NCBI GenBank assembly: GCA_963575645.1
Contig: OY754469.1
Span: 11,984,001 to 12,048,000, forward strand
Reading direction: 5' to 3'
DNA: 64,000 nucleotides
DNA from: Xanthostigma xanthostigma
Taxonomy: Eukaryota; Arthropoda; Insecta; Raphidioptera; Raphidiidae
The position numbers and the translations under genes are program-made. This document shows, piece after piece, positions 45,701-57,021 of the stretch; the stretch's first letter is position 1; every line of letters begins with the position of its first letter. A model generated the notes under the pieces. The model had not been told where the DNA came from and made no database searches. It saw only the letters and a program-made list of their open reading frames with translations.

Positions 45701-48700
45701 AAAACGAACATTTTTAAACAAAAATAGTTTAACTTTGGTGCATACCAGGAGAGATCAGCACTTATGTGCAGTCAAACAAACAAACTTAATTATTTGGCTG
45801 GGGATATCTTCAGTAATTTGAGTTATTATAAATAAGATTTTATTAAATGTTATTTGATACATTATTAGGTATATAATAAACTAGCGGTCCCGTCCGGTTT
45901 CACCCGGGTGTAAAAGAACGAATGGGGAAGGGAGGAACATGAGTACATACATTCATCTTAGTTTACCGAGATGAATGTTGTGTCCAAATTTCATGATGAT
46001 CGGAGTTACCGTTCAAAAGTTTTTGTCGATAAAAAGCAGTATTTATACTTTTTTAAACTAATAATTTTTTTTAATTATATAATAAAATTAAAATAAATTT
46101 AAATGTCAGCCTTAGAAGAAAGCAATGTAGAAATTAAAAAAAAAAAAATAAAAATATATTCGCCCAACGTATGGCTTGAACCCACGACCCTGATATTGAC
46201 AGTCGTGTGCTCTACCGATTGAGCTAGTCGGCGTTGTATTCTGACAACGCTAATGCTAGGTATATTTAGTTGGTGCATTTCACCTGAATAGAAGCTTATT
46301 TTTGAGATACATTTTGCAACATTTTTCATTAATGCTCCGCTCCTAATGGTCGTAGCCTGATTTTATATAGCCTATAGCCTTCCTCGATAAATGGGCTATC
46401 CAACAAAAAAAAATTTTTCAATTTGAACCAGTAGTTCCTGAGATTAGCGCGTTTAAACAAACAAACAAACTCTTCAGCTTTATATATTAGTATAGATTCG
46501 TTTGTTAGTTATATGTGGTTGGCTCTTTTGTTTTTCCTAACGATATATTTTTTGAAATTACACTTCTTTTGATGAGAGCGAATTTTTACGATGTGCGCGT
46601 ACACTGTAACAAAAATTAACACGATGAAAGTTGCTCGCTGAAATAGGTTATCGACAGAATAGAGGCAGAAACAATCATTGACTTACACTATAATTGACAT
46701 GGCTTCGCCATATATCGTTGTAGTAGTTTTTCGGCGAGGAGGATAGAGTATGGTAGATACCGTGTGTAGTTTATAACTTTTAAAAATCTCACGTCCTCTT
46801 TTCGCTTGGAAGTAAATATTATGCTTCAAATCTAGGTTTATTAATGACATTTTTAAATCTAGATTTACAGCTGAAAGTCGTATCAGAAACGTATAATTAT
46901 TGTGTGTCCATTTGTTTTTTCAGTACCCCGTCGTACGCGACGTTAACCGCTCAAAATAGTGCCGTTGTGCCGGCATGTTTCAGTTTGAAATTATCAAAAC
47001 CCATGCCGCTTTGTTCGCTATTAGCCAAGCGCATTCAAGGCTTAACTCAGCTGGAGTGCGGTGAAAATGGACCGACGCATCCTTTACTCAGTCTGGTTAC
47101 GCAACACGTGTCGGATGGCCAACTCGATTGCGCCAACAATAGAGGATTGTTCGTTGTAAGTAGCGGTTCCAAGCGAATTTTACTAATTGACGCAAAGCAC
47201 TGAAATGTAACGAAATCTTGTTTTCAGACACTTCCCGATCAGCATCACTGTTATTTTCTAACCGAAGGCCGAGGTTTGAATGCCGTTTTAGTAAACGGAA
47301 TACCGTTTACCCATCCGGCTCATGTTCCATCAATTCTTGCTCTTCTAAGACAACAGGCTCTGTTTAACACCGTTCTTTCAAGCTGTATACGACCCAACAG
47401 TAAACAAGGTAATGGCAATTTATATTATTTTGTATACAGATTTATTTTTCTATCGCCTGTTACGACCCCAGTGATCTGTCAGTGGTTTAACGTTTTCTCC
47501 TGTGACCTATCACTGAGATCATTAGGGTTCTTTTGATCTGAATGACTAGGTGATGGTAGGAAAGGCTTCGATGATAATAATTTAGAAATAAATTATTAAA
47601 ATAAATCGATACATTTATTAACGAAATTGTGATCAAATAATCAACTGATAATAATAATAAAAAAGAACAACATTAGAAAAAAGAAAACAAATCAAAGAAT
47701 TGATTATTATACCCAATAATAATATGTTTATTAAATATTAAATGTGGTTAGCTTAAAATAGTCTAATTTTGGACTTACCCTTTTTATTATACTTCAGTAT
47801 GACAACACAAAAAAAAAAACACTTATTGAGATAAAAATTCAAAGGTAAAAATACTTTCACTAATTTAACCCGTGTGATGAATCTTGCTTCTCTGCCTTTT
47901 GTGTTGTAACGCGGGCGTGTAATTTTTCCTATATATATGATAGGTGTCCCTTCCTCTTTGCCCTAAATTTTGTGTAGCGCGTGTGGATGACGTGTCGTAT
48001 TCCCGAGAATCTGCATCATCCAAATATTGTTCAGCAGATTTTTGTATATAATTAATGAATATTTACTTTACGTGATTTTAAGTTGGTGTTTATTTAAACG
48101 TCAATAAATTATTAAATTTATTACTTCCTTACGTGGCCCTCATGTGATGTCATACTGCGCATTAGAATTGGCCTATTTAACACGCCAGATGGCGCCACTA
48201 ACAAGTTGTAATTTTTTTTAGATTTGGAAAACATGATAATGTTTGAGATAACCGCACTATCGTGGCAGCAGTTATCGGTTTCGCTCGAGCATCCGATCGA
48301 AGAAAGCATGGCCACTGCCGAGATAGATCTGAGCGATATTTCGAACGTTACTTGTAAAATATTTGGTCCCGGCAGCAATGCCGAAGTGTGTGAAATAACT
48401 TCAGAACTTGCCACCAAAGTTCTACAAAGGTCACTTTCCATACCTATAACAATGAGATCTGTTATAAAAGCCTGGGAACAACTGAGCAGACGAAAACCTT
48501 GCTACAATGGAAATGAAAATTTTAGTTTGCCCCTCGGTTCAGACGATCCGGGGGGCCATAACGGTACAAACGGAACTCATCCTTTGACTGATTTTAGTAG
48601 TCTCGAGTCGAAAATCAAAAGGGAACATAACAGCAACGATGGGAACTCGGACGGAAGTATGAATTTGTCTCATTCGACTCATCAAAGCGGTACCGGTACT

Positions 48701-51667
48701 TTTTTAAACGATTCGATGGTGGGTGGGTTTACGACATTTGATAATCGAGAAAGCAATTCAGTTTTATCGACAATGGAGCTTAGTAATTTGTTATCGGCAC
48801 CTACATCGTTGACGGCAGACAAAGGTTCCAAAAAACACAAGCGGAAAGCTGGCGACGAAATGTGGAAAAGTCCAAAACGCAAACCGGGCGACGATACGGA
48901 AATGATTTTAGAAAGCTCCAGCAGCGACTCCACTTCAATGAGTACTCCGTCTCATGACGCTACTTCGGATTTGGGCATCGCTACTCCGACGTCTGTGTTG
49001 GGGTTTCATTCAGATTTGGAGTTGTCGGGTCTAGATCCAACTGAACTGATTGGGCCGGACAAAGTGTCTTCGGAATATGAAGGTTCCGGCGACGGAGACG
49101 ATTTAGAAGAAATTTTGTCGGGTACAAATAATTCTCGACCCGAAACTAAATCGCGTAACAAAGCGCGCGAAAGCTCCGACGATAATAAAACCATGGTTCC
49201 GCCTTCTGTCAGCATAACGCCAATTACGGCTAATACGACCACGTCGTCGCAAAGTTTTAATTCGGTTTTGACGGGCATGGGTCTGGAACGACGACCGGGA
49301 ATTGAAATTATACCTATCACGGCAACGAGCAGTGCAACTTTGCCTAGTTCAATAACCATAACGCCAATTACGGCATCCCAGAGCAAAGCGTTAGCCGAAG
49401 AACGGAACAGGGAAAGAAAGTCGAGTAAAAATCGTTCGGAAGAAAAATTGCGCTTGGAGAAGAAACGCAAGCGAAATCACGACAAGGAGTCGTCGATGCG
49501 TCCACCTGGAAAATTGCCAGTCAAACAGGACCCTTTAACCAAACCCGTATCGGTCAGTATTAAGCCTACAGATATAAGCTCGTTGACGGGTTTATCGTCC
49601 TCATCGACTTCGAGTATGCTACGAAAGTGTACTCCGTCTCCTACTCATGGCCGAGGAGTGAGTATTAGTAAACAAAGTAGTCCGAGTAGTTCGGGCAAAC
49701 AGTCTTCGAGTAGCAAGTCGAGTAGTAGTTCACATCACAGCATTAAACATTCGATTTCGAGTAGTCCAAAACACGGCGCGCAAGGCGTTGCCAGTCCTAA
49801 ACACAGTGCATCACCTAAACATCAGACTTCGAGTAGTACGGGTAAACCGAGTATGTCGACGTTGAAATCGGCGACTAATTCGCCGTCGAGTAAAACCGGA
49901 GATTCGTTAAAAATAAAATCGTTAAGTAAGGATTCGAGCCGGGACAGGGATAAAAAAGTGTCGTCTTCGAGTAATAGCGCGCAACAGAACGAGCAGTCTT
50001 CACCGACCGGGTTAGATTTGAGTAAGTCGGGTGCTCAAGGACAGGTGCGTAATCGAAAAGGATCGTTGTCGGCCGTTATAGATAAACTGAAGTCGGCTCA
50101 ACACTGCGGCTCGGACATCGATGTCGGAAACAGCAGTGGGAAATCGAGCAGTAGTAGTAGCGGCCGCACAAGTTCACCAAAAGTCGATGTTAAAAGTATT
50201 AGTAGCAAATCGAGCGAGACAAAAAACTCAGAATATATGGTTAAACCGAGTTCAGATAGTATGAAGATAATTATTAATAAAACTAGAACTAAAGAATCAT
50301 CGAAATCGTCTACCTCGAGTGGCAGCAGTTCGAGCGTAAGTAAAACGCCGGCGGGGAGCGGTTCGCCGAAAACGCATACGGGACTTAAACCGGGAGTTAA
50401 TAGCGGACCCGCATCGAAAAAACCACAGCAAGCCGGCCAGAAATTACAGTCCAGTTCGGTTTCGAGCAGTTCTTCGACGAGTAATGCGTACATGAAGAAC
50501 AGCGGAAGCACGGGTAGCGGATCGGGGAATAAAGTGTCTTCGTCGTTAAATAAAGGTGCGTCTGTAAGTATCTCTAAATCTTCGACAACGAAATCGAGCA
50601 GCTCGATCGAACGGTCGAGAGACGGGAGACCGCGTTCGATCAGTAGCAAAGCCGAGAAATCAATATTTGGATCCGTGAAGGCAGAAAGGCGTTCCAGTCC
50701 GACTACGAACATAGACGGAGATAGCGATCGCTCATTTAAGTTATTACCGCAGCAGCAGTCGTACACGCCGATTATGGTCGAAGGATTAATCAAACAACAG
50801 CTCGATACGAAATTTCAGATTCCTAAATTGTCGGCACGAACGTCGGTTTCTAGTAGCGACGGTGATAAAAAATTAGGAAAAGTGAATTCACCACTTCCCG
50901 ACTCATCGAATATTAATAACGTCAATCCGAAAATGAACGATTTGATTTCAAAAAACGACATAGCTTCGAAATATCCAATCGCTTTGCTCACATCAAATAA
51001 AATGTTCGATGGCAGTGTAGATAAGACCGTTAGAAATAATTTGATCAACACGACTACGAGCAGCGTAACGACAATATTGCCTACGACCGTGTCGAATAAT
51101 CCTATATCGCTTACGACTAGCTCCGGTTCGAATGTAAATTCTCAACACATATCACTGGACCACGACTCTAAAACTAGTAAAAGTGAAACTTTGACAGTTA
51201 ACAGTTCGCTTTCAAAAGAAGAAGCCACCGCTAAACTGTTTTCTACCTGTCAGTCGTCTTATTCTTCGATTAATTCTAATAGTGAATCGGTTAGTTTATC
51301 GGTAAAATCTCACGACAGTTGTGCAAATGGCAAATTTGCAACGCCGCAACCCAAACTAGACGATTTAAAAAAGACTTCCTCGATGACCGAGTTGGCAATG
51401 AAGGTGACGACGACGACGTCTCAAGATGTAGCCGAAATGCTTTTAGATTTTTCTACGACGAAATCGGTAGCCGAAAGATCGATGGGCATGTTACCTCCGA
51501 GCCATCGCGGTACGCCTCCTTTGACGACTTCGTCACCTTCCGTATCGGTTCACATAGTCAAATCACCGGTGCCGTCGCCTTTAGTTCAGGCGTCGCCGCA
51601 TTCCGGTTCGCCTTGTATCACCGACGATGAACTTATGGACGAAGCCTTGGTCGGAATGGGTAAATGA
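42750..51667 (+). CDS. MED1: Mediator complex subunit 1 (MED1/TRAP220)
   Basis: Nine exons join in frame: 42,750-42,771; 43,115-43,248; 43,885-44,018; 44,087-44,298; 44,747-44,923; 45,327-45,528; 46,924-47,155; 47,228-47,408; 48,222-51,667. The product has 1,579 residues, close to vertebrate MED1. MED1 is the Mediator subunit that contacts nuclear receptors and other activators in the nucleus. Residues 1 to about 500 form the conserved Med1 domain ([62 protein letters not shown] and others). The rest is low-complexity: an LSNLL receptor box at residue 618, a basic [18 protein letters not shown] signal near 637, and a long Ser/Lys-rich tail to an acidic DDELMDEAL end. All introns are GT-AG with exact phase. 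The first ATG (MATQISNG) lies in a 22-nt coding piece. Confidence 0.95.
43249..43884 (+). other. MED1 intron 2 with split Fam-3 copy
   Basis: Two parts of one Fam-3 element in the same orientation, 43,276-43,330 and 43,735-43,848. About 400 bp of unrelated AT-rich sequence separates them. The right part has an internal repeat of CATCAATTTATAAGA. Confidence 0.7.
45010..45215 (+). repeat. Fam-9 element, copy 2 (MED1 intron 5)
   Basis: CACTCCGGGAGTGCCGGCAG at the left and CCGCTAAAGAAGTTTTCACT at the right. The inner CCCATTACAAAAAAAGTGTA block is identical to the copy at 29,155. Confidence 0.7.
45885..46497 (+). mobile_element. Retroposon Fam-6, copy interrupted by a tRNA-Lys SINE (MED1 intron 6)
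   Basis: Matches 14,471-14,825 at both ends. After TTCAAAAGTTTTTGTCG an extra segment of about 260 bp intervenes, and the family resumes with CATTTTTCATTAATGC and AACCAGTAGTTCCTGAG. Confidence 0.7.
46150..46240 (-). pseudogene. tRNA-Lys-derived sequence (SINE head)
   Basis: On the minus strand, GACTAGCTCAATCGGTAGAGC, GGGTCGTGGGTTCAAGCC and CGTTGGGCG match metazoan tRNA-Lys apart from the anticodon arm. That arm reads CACGACTGTCAATATCA and cannot form a proper stem. It is not a working tRNA; it is probably the 5' head of a SINE inserted in the surrounding retroposon. Confidence 0.75.
48222..51667 (+). CDS. MED1: MED1 last coding exon (3.4 kb)
   Basis: Acceptor ATTTTTTTTAG at 48,221. It starts at residue 432 ([19 protein letters not shown]) and carries the end of the Med1 domain, the LxxLL box at 48,779-48,793 and the whole intrinsically disordered tail. 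A motif of type I-x-P-I-T-A occurs three times (near 49,211, 49,303 and 49,357). Ser codons are strongly biased to TCG and AGT. Other-strand frames here are shadows. Confidence 0.95.
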
Positions 51668-53090
51668 AATTTTGTTTGTTTAGCGCAATCGAAACAATCA
51701 ATAGCTGAATTTCTTTAAAGCATTTAAAGTTGTATTATATTAGTTTTCTCAGGGAGTTGAAAACACGATTGAAAATTATCACGTAACGAATGATAAATTT
51801 CATTAAAATGTCAGTCATACCGCAAAATCGTTGTGATTCCGCGCAATTGTTTGAAGTAGTATAATTGAGATTTCGTAAACGCATTGTTTGTTTGAATTAG
51901 TCAATTAGATGAGCTTTATAATTTTATGACACAACACCGCGCATGAACTTCACTCGAATAATTGTTTACGGTATGTTAACGTTACGAGTGTCACTCAAAT
52001 GTTTCGCAGCATCACTAACGAAATCGATATTCAGTTGGTTCTAGGTATTTCAAAATATAAAAGTTACCAACAAACGTATCTGATATGTGTGCATTTTAAT
52101 GGGATTTTACTCTATTCAGATTAAAAAAATCGCTTTTTTTATCGATGGGTGAAACAATAATATGTATATATTAGTGATTTGTTTTTTAAAATTGATTGCG
52201 AGGGACAACATTTTCAGAGTAATAATTCGTGAGTATTTTTTTATACAAATATGAAATACATATTGGTGGTTTGGCTATGTGCTTAAATTTATAATAAGCA
52301 GTCTACAAGCAGATTTCTTCCAGTATAGAGTATAAAAAACAAATCGAAAATATCAACATTTGTTGCAATACATTATTAACGATAAACATTAATTTGAAAC
52401 GGCATTTTAAATCACGCGAATAGATTTATAATACAGTGTCACTGTTTTGTTTGTTTGTGCAAGCAAGACCGTTTCCCATACCGAATATCTGCTTTACTGA
52501 CCCGCATCTCTGATCGACGGTAAAGTCGAGAACTACATGCGTATATTTTTAATAATATATTTGAAGTGGAAGCTCGTTTGCCATTTGTATAAAAATTGGT
52601 GGCAAGATCGGTTGCAACTTATAAACTAATATTTATTTTTTAAACGATTTAAGGAATTACAAGTGGAACAAAATCGGAATTTTTTATAGAAATAAAACGA
52701 ACGTATTATATCGAAGCACAATTTGAAATTGATAGATAATCCGTGTTTAGTTGAATGTAGTTTTCGAAATTTCGTCAAATTACTAAAAACAAGTGATTAA
52801 CGGCTGAATTACCTTAAAGAGTTATATTTTTTGTGCGATGTAAGGTTCCATACCGAGAGAATTTAGTATTATAATATAAAGATATAAGAGTTAACTTAAA
52901 AAGCTGATATTTTATATAGTAAATGCACTATAATATCGTTTGTAGATTGTACAATTTTTTTGTAACATTACGCCATATTTTTCATATTACGTTATTTAAT
53001 TATCTGGTGGAATGTAAAGTAGTATTGTTTAGAGAAGACAGCAGTGTCATACATTCGCAGAAACAAGTTTAGTGCCGGGTGAGTCCATAA
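51668..53090 (+). other. MED1 3' UTR and downstream
   Basis: AT-rich, no other coding sequence. AATAAA at 52,692 is a candidate poly(A) signal. A Fam-1 MITE follows at 53,091. Confidence 0.5.
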
Positions 53091-53257
53091 GTTTGTTCCA
53101 AACAGCCGCGAACGCTAACAGAACCGTACACAGTCTTGTCACTGCGCAAGACTATCTTGCGCAGTAATCGATTTTTGAGCTAGTGCGCAGGACAGTCTTG
53201 CGCAGTGACAATACTGTGTACGGTTCTGTTACCGTTCGCGGCTGCTTGGAACAAACC
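53091..53257. mobile_element. Palindromic MITE Fam-1, copy 4
   Basis: GTTTGTTCCAAACAGCCGCG and CGCGGCTGCTTGGAACAAAC close a 167-bp inverted structure. It holds four TGCGCA words (CACTGCGCAAGACTATC, CTTGCGCAGTAATCG and so on). It lies near the MED1 3' end and may be transcribed with it. Confidence 0.8.
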
Positions 53258-53871
53258 GCATATTTAAAGGGGTCGCACGTGACACACAACAGACTTGACA
53301 CGCGTCTTCCGTGCCAGATCGGCCATCTTCCCGGTGTCTTCTCTCAACAATACTACTTTACGAAGTATTTATATTTATAAAGCAATACGTTATCGTATTG
53401 TATTGCGGAATATATTATGAAAATAGATAACGGTTTTGTGTTTAAAGTGATATTTAATTACGTATTTAAATTTTTCAACATAAAATTTTCGAATTTTGAA
53501 TAGATAATGAAATAATAATTTCCAGGTGTATATAATCTGGACGGCAGAAAATCGATAGAAAGAATAATAGCGATATCGGTTTGTCTTCGAATTTTCCAAC
53601 TTCAGTTATTTTTTATGAAAAATGTAAAAACAATTCATAAGTTCACACTAAAAATTATAAAGTGATGACACTTTTAAACTTAAAGACAATTTGTATAAAG
53701 TTTTAATATTAAGACAAATACATATGATAATTATTTATTAAGAATGTCTTTCAATAATAAAATTGATCACTATTAAAAAAGAAATGTGTATTTAATATAA
53801 TTACTGTCAATAAAATAATTGAGAAAAAAAAGTTATTTTCATATTTTTTTAATTAGTGGTACAAAAACGAC
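53258..53871. other. No gene recognised
   Basis: AT-rich intergenic DNA between the convergent MED1 and NUDT9-like genes; several AATAAA/TTTATT words could serve either gene. Confidence 0.4.
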
Positions 53872-54151
53872 CAGCCCCGGATCTAGGATTTTTTCGAACC
53901 GGGGCAGAAACTTGATATTGGCGCCCCCTCTCTCCAGCATTTGAAATAAATTACTTAAAAAACCCCACAAATATATAATGGTTAGCATTTTTTGTGAACG
54001 GGAAACTGTCAGAAAACAAGCAGATTGAGTAAATCGGAAAAAGGACAGATTGGGTGGGATTTTCAACCATATTCTATTATGATTTTGGCGCCCCCTGAAA
54101 CTACCGCCCGGAGCGGGTGCCCCGGTTTGCTCCCCCCTAGATCCGGGGCTG
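53872..54151. mobile_element. hAT MITE with exact 8-bp TSD AAAACGAC
   Basis: CAGCCCCGGATCTAGG and CCTAGATCCGGGGCTG are perfect inverted ends; AAAACGAC flanks both (53,864-53,871 and 54,152-54,159). Subterminal GGCGCCCCCT words are present. 280 bp, just beyond the NUDT9-like stop codon. Confidence 0.92.
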
Positions 54152-54267
54152 AAAACGACCACTAGATTGCGTCGTCGTTGCATGCAATGCTTTGAAGGTT
54201 TTAATATGGAGCAAATTGAAGTAGTTTTGGAAGCTCAATTTTGGCTTTAAAGATTAAAAAATAATTT

Positions 54268-55840
54268 TTACCAATGTGCATTATGTTTTTCTGCGACAAT
54301 TTTTAAAAAATCTGTATGACTTGCATATAAATTCAATTCGCTAGAAACGTCTACCCATCTTACATTAGCAGCGTCGTCTCCTGCATGCAATTTGAATTTT
54401 CCGACAGACTCATCGGTCGGATCGTGAAAATTACACGCTACCGTTTCCATCCATGCGTTATCCGTATTCCTAGGATCGTCGACATAGCCACGATATATTT
54501 CCTGACCGTTTGAAAAGAGATTGTTAACTAAACTTTCCATTTCGGATTTTTTGTTTTCAGTGGCTTCTAAAGAATTAAATGCTTCTTCAAGAAACTCTCT
54601 CTTTAGCGTAGCGCTTACGTGCTCTCCAAGATCAACCATTCCACCCGGTATTGCCCATTCTTTACAATCTTTACGCTGGATCGCACAGAATTGTAAAATT
54701 GGTCTACGAAAGTATAAAAACTTTTGTTGTACACAAAACGTAATAATAAAGAACGTCATGTGTTTTATTCATATTTGTTTATACATTTTGTGACGAGAAA
54801 AGATCAACATAAAAAGTCCTTTTTGATTACTATGCATTAAAATTTTAGTTATTTGTGCGCTTTTATTATACCAAAATTTTGTTTCGATCCGATCAGTCGT
54901 TTGACTTTTATCGTATTCACAGATAAACAGACTTATTCCTTAAAACGAAAATATTGTAAAATTTTGACCTAAATTAGTACCATTCCTCACTTGTAGAGTA
55001 GAAATGGTAAAAACTGAAAAATATATAAATATAGGTGGAATATGCAATAATAATTAAGAAAAATTTAAGCGCCGATCACTAGATTCAAACCAACAACCTT
55101 TTGCGTACGAGGCAACTGCTTTACCGTGCAGCCACCTTAGCTAAATGCTGTAGGACATGCTATAGGACATACCTTCATTAATCGATTTTATTCTACCATA
55201 TCAAAAGACGTCTTATTTAAAAAATCCAATAAAAGTCGGACAGAAAGTAGTCTAAGATTTGTATTAACCTTAATATGTTTACTAAATGTGAAGAAATTAT
55301 ACCTAGAAGAAGTCTGATTCAATATTTGAGTGCCGTTTTCGTTTCGCTTCCATTTAGTTACAATAGGATCAGCAGCATGATTTGGTCCCCATCGACCCAA
55401 AACTCCTCTACCTGCGAGTCCTGTTCGACCACGAGGATTTAAAGGATAACCGTTCACGATTTTATACGTTGCAGTGTAACTTACTCGATTTACATTGTTA
55501 TCAATCACATTCCATTTTGGTTTAAAATTTGGATCACCTTAAAATGAATAAAAAAAAACCTCATCTGTTATACAACAGAACTTAGGACTTCAAAAAACTT
55601 AAAAACATTTCAAATACCAATATCGGGATCTGCCCAAGGTGCTCTTTTAAGAACGTCTGCATTGTAAATATTGGGTTTATACTCAGGCCAGGGATTCTCC
55701 CAAGATACTAACTTGTCGACAACTTGTAGTCTTGATATTTTACTGAAAGGATATAAAGCCGTTCTACACTTAGTATGCATCATTTGTAAAAAAACTGTTA
55801 AAAATGAAAACAAAATTGCAAATTTTGACGTTTGATACAT
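54268..55840 (-). CDS. NUDT9: ADP-ribose pyrophosphatase, NUDT9-like
   Basis: Three minus-strand exons join in frame: 55,618-55,840, 55,303-55,537 and 54,268-54,703. They give 297 codons. NUDT9 hydrolyses ADP-ribose to AMP and ribose 5-phosphate. Seen: an N-terminal hydrophobic stretch ([14 protein letters not shown]) that may direct the protein to a membrane or organelle; the family blocks [20 protein letters not shown] and [12 protein letters not shown]; and a Nudix box G174-x5-E180-x7-R188-E189-x2-E192-E193, with Glu residues placed for metal binding. [20 protein letters not shown] and [13 protein letters not shown] follow. Introns of 80 and 599 bp are GT-AG. The gene ends in AHW, slightly shorter than the human protein. 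It converges on MED1. Confidence 0.95.
54583..54642 (-). other. Nudix box of the NUDT9-like enzyme
   Basis: Encodes [20 protein letters not shown], with all signature Glu/Arg residues intact, so the enzyme is expected to be active. Confidence 0.93.
55070..55150 (-). repeat. tRNA-like SINE relic in NUDT9-like intron 2
   Basis: On the minus strand, TAGCTAAGGTGGCTGCACGG resembles a box A region and GGTTGTTGGTTTGAATC a box B. The anticodon stem is GCCTCGTACGC. The cloverleaf is poor, so it is not called as a gene. Confidence 0.5.
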
Positions 55841-56017
55841 CTGTTTACATCAGTTTCCTGTTACTGTAAGAAGTTACGAACCATTACGAAGTCTGCAGGA
55901 AGATACCATCTATATGTGAAGCGCTAATACCTACCTAGTTATGTTGGCAGTTGGGTTCGTAACTTCGTTGAAATGTTAGTGTACCCTGACATCTTTCAGA
56001 AAGTGTTTTAAATATTA

Positions 56018-56806
56018 TAGGCCCCACTCACGATCAAACTTCATGCCACAGTTCAGTGTTCAAACTTATAGTTCAGTGAAGCATGATAATGTGTGGGACA
56101 AATAAACACTGAAACCAACACTGAAGTCAAGCATGAACTCATCAAATGAATCTTGATTTTTGAACGACTTCAGTGTTCAGTGTTCAAGTAAACTGCTGTG
56201 TGTGTGTGGGTGTTTTTCAGTTCAGTTTTTGGAGTTCTGTGTTTTGTACAACCAGAAGCCAAAAATCTCAATGCTGCTGCCTTTCTTGTGCAGAAATAGA
56301 TTTTCGCATATTTGTGTCCTGGTTCTTAATAAATAGAGTAACTAATTCCAGTAAATAATTGTAAGTTAATTCATCCATTCGTAAATAATTATTGCAATCA
56401 AGCGGCTCAAGATGTAATTCATTAATCAAATAAACATGACTTCTTGAATCACGCATTTTTAACCAATTTTTCACCCATATTCTTCTTTTTTTTCTTATTT
56501 CTCTGTTTTAAATACAATCCCATAGCTATGAACAGCCAATCCTCACCATTTAAATTACTCATTTAGTTCTTATTAATAAACTATACTCTATACTATAATA
56601 TTATAGTGTGTATATAATATAATATATCTTATGTATCTATACTCGACGAGTGTATGCCAACAACTGAACCAAACTGAACACAAAAAATTAAAAAAACTGA
56701 GCAGTTTGCATGAACTGTGTGTGGTGCCAGTCAGCCTTTCGATTAATCGGTCCAACTTCACTGAACACTGAACTGTGGCATGAAGTTTAATCGTGAGTGG
56801 GGCCTA
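56018..56806. mobile_element. PIF/Harbinger element, internally deleted, TSD TTA
   Basis: TAGGCCCCACTCACGATCAA at the left and its near-perfect complement at the right form ends of about 46 bp. TTA flanks both sides, the 3-bp target typical of PIF/Harbinger. 789 bp, containing a transposase remnant on the minus strand. It sits about 180 bp upstream of the NUDT9-like start codon. Confidence 0.9.
56268..56545 (-). pseudogene. N-terminal remnant of a Harbinger (HARBI1-like) transposase
   Basis: The minus strand gives RRIWVKNWLKMRDSR, then NYLRMDELTYNYLLELV and NQDTNMRKSISAQERQ, a well-known N-terminal stretch of PIF/Harbinger nucleases. It stops after ERQQH, before the DDE region. The segment before it (MGLYLKQRNKK) is in another frame across an A8 run, so there is a frameshift as well. 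Confidence 0.85.
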
Positions 56807-57021
56807 TTAGGCTAGTATCCATAATGAAGAATAGCAAAACTAGTTCCACGAATTTACTGTAGAGCTCCGTCACTAGATGAACCCAACCCGTATTGAGCTT
56901 TGATTCACAAAACACACAGTCGTCGTGCTTTGAAGTTTGATTCGAGTTCATCCACTAGTTAGTACACTTGTAACTCGAGAACCACTAATCCGATTTAGAA
57001 GCATTTTTAAATTAATCTTTT

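Noticed and set aside
49006-50793. Long minus-strand open frames (154 and 231 codons) opposite MED1
   Set aside because: They lie wholly within the MED1 last exon, mirror its biased Ser codons and resemble no protein family.
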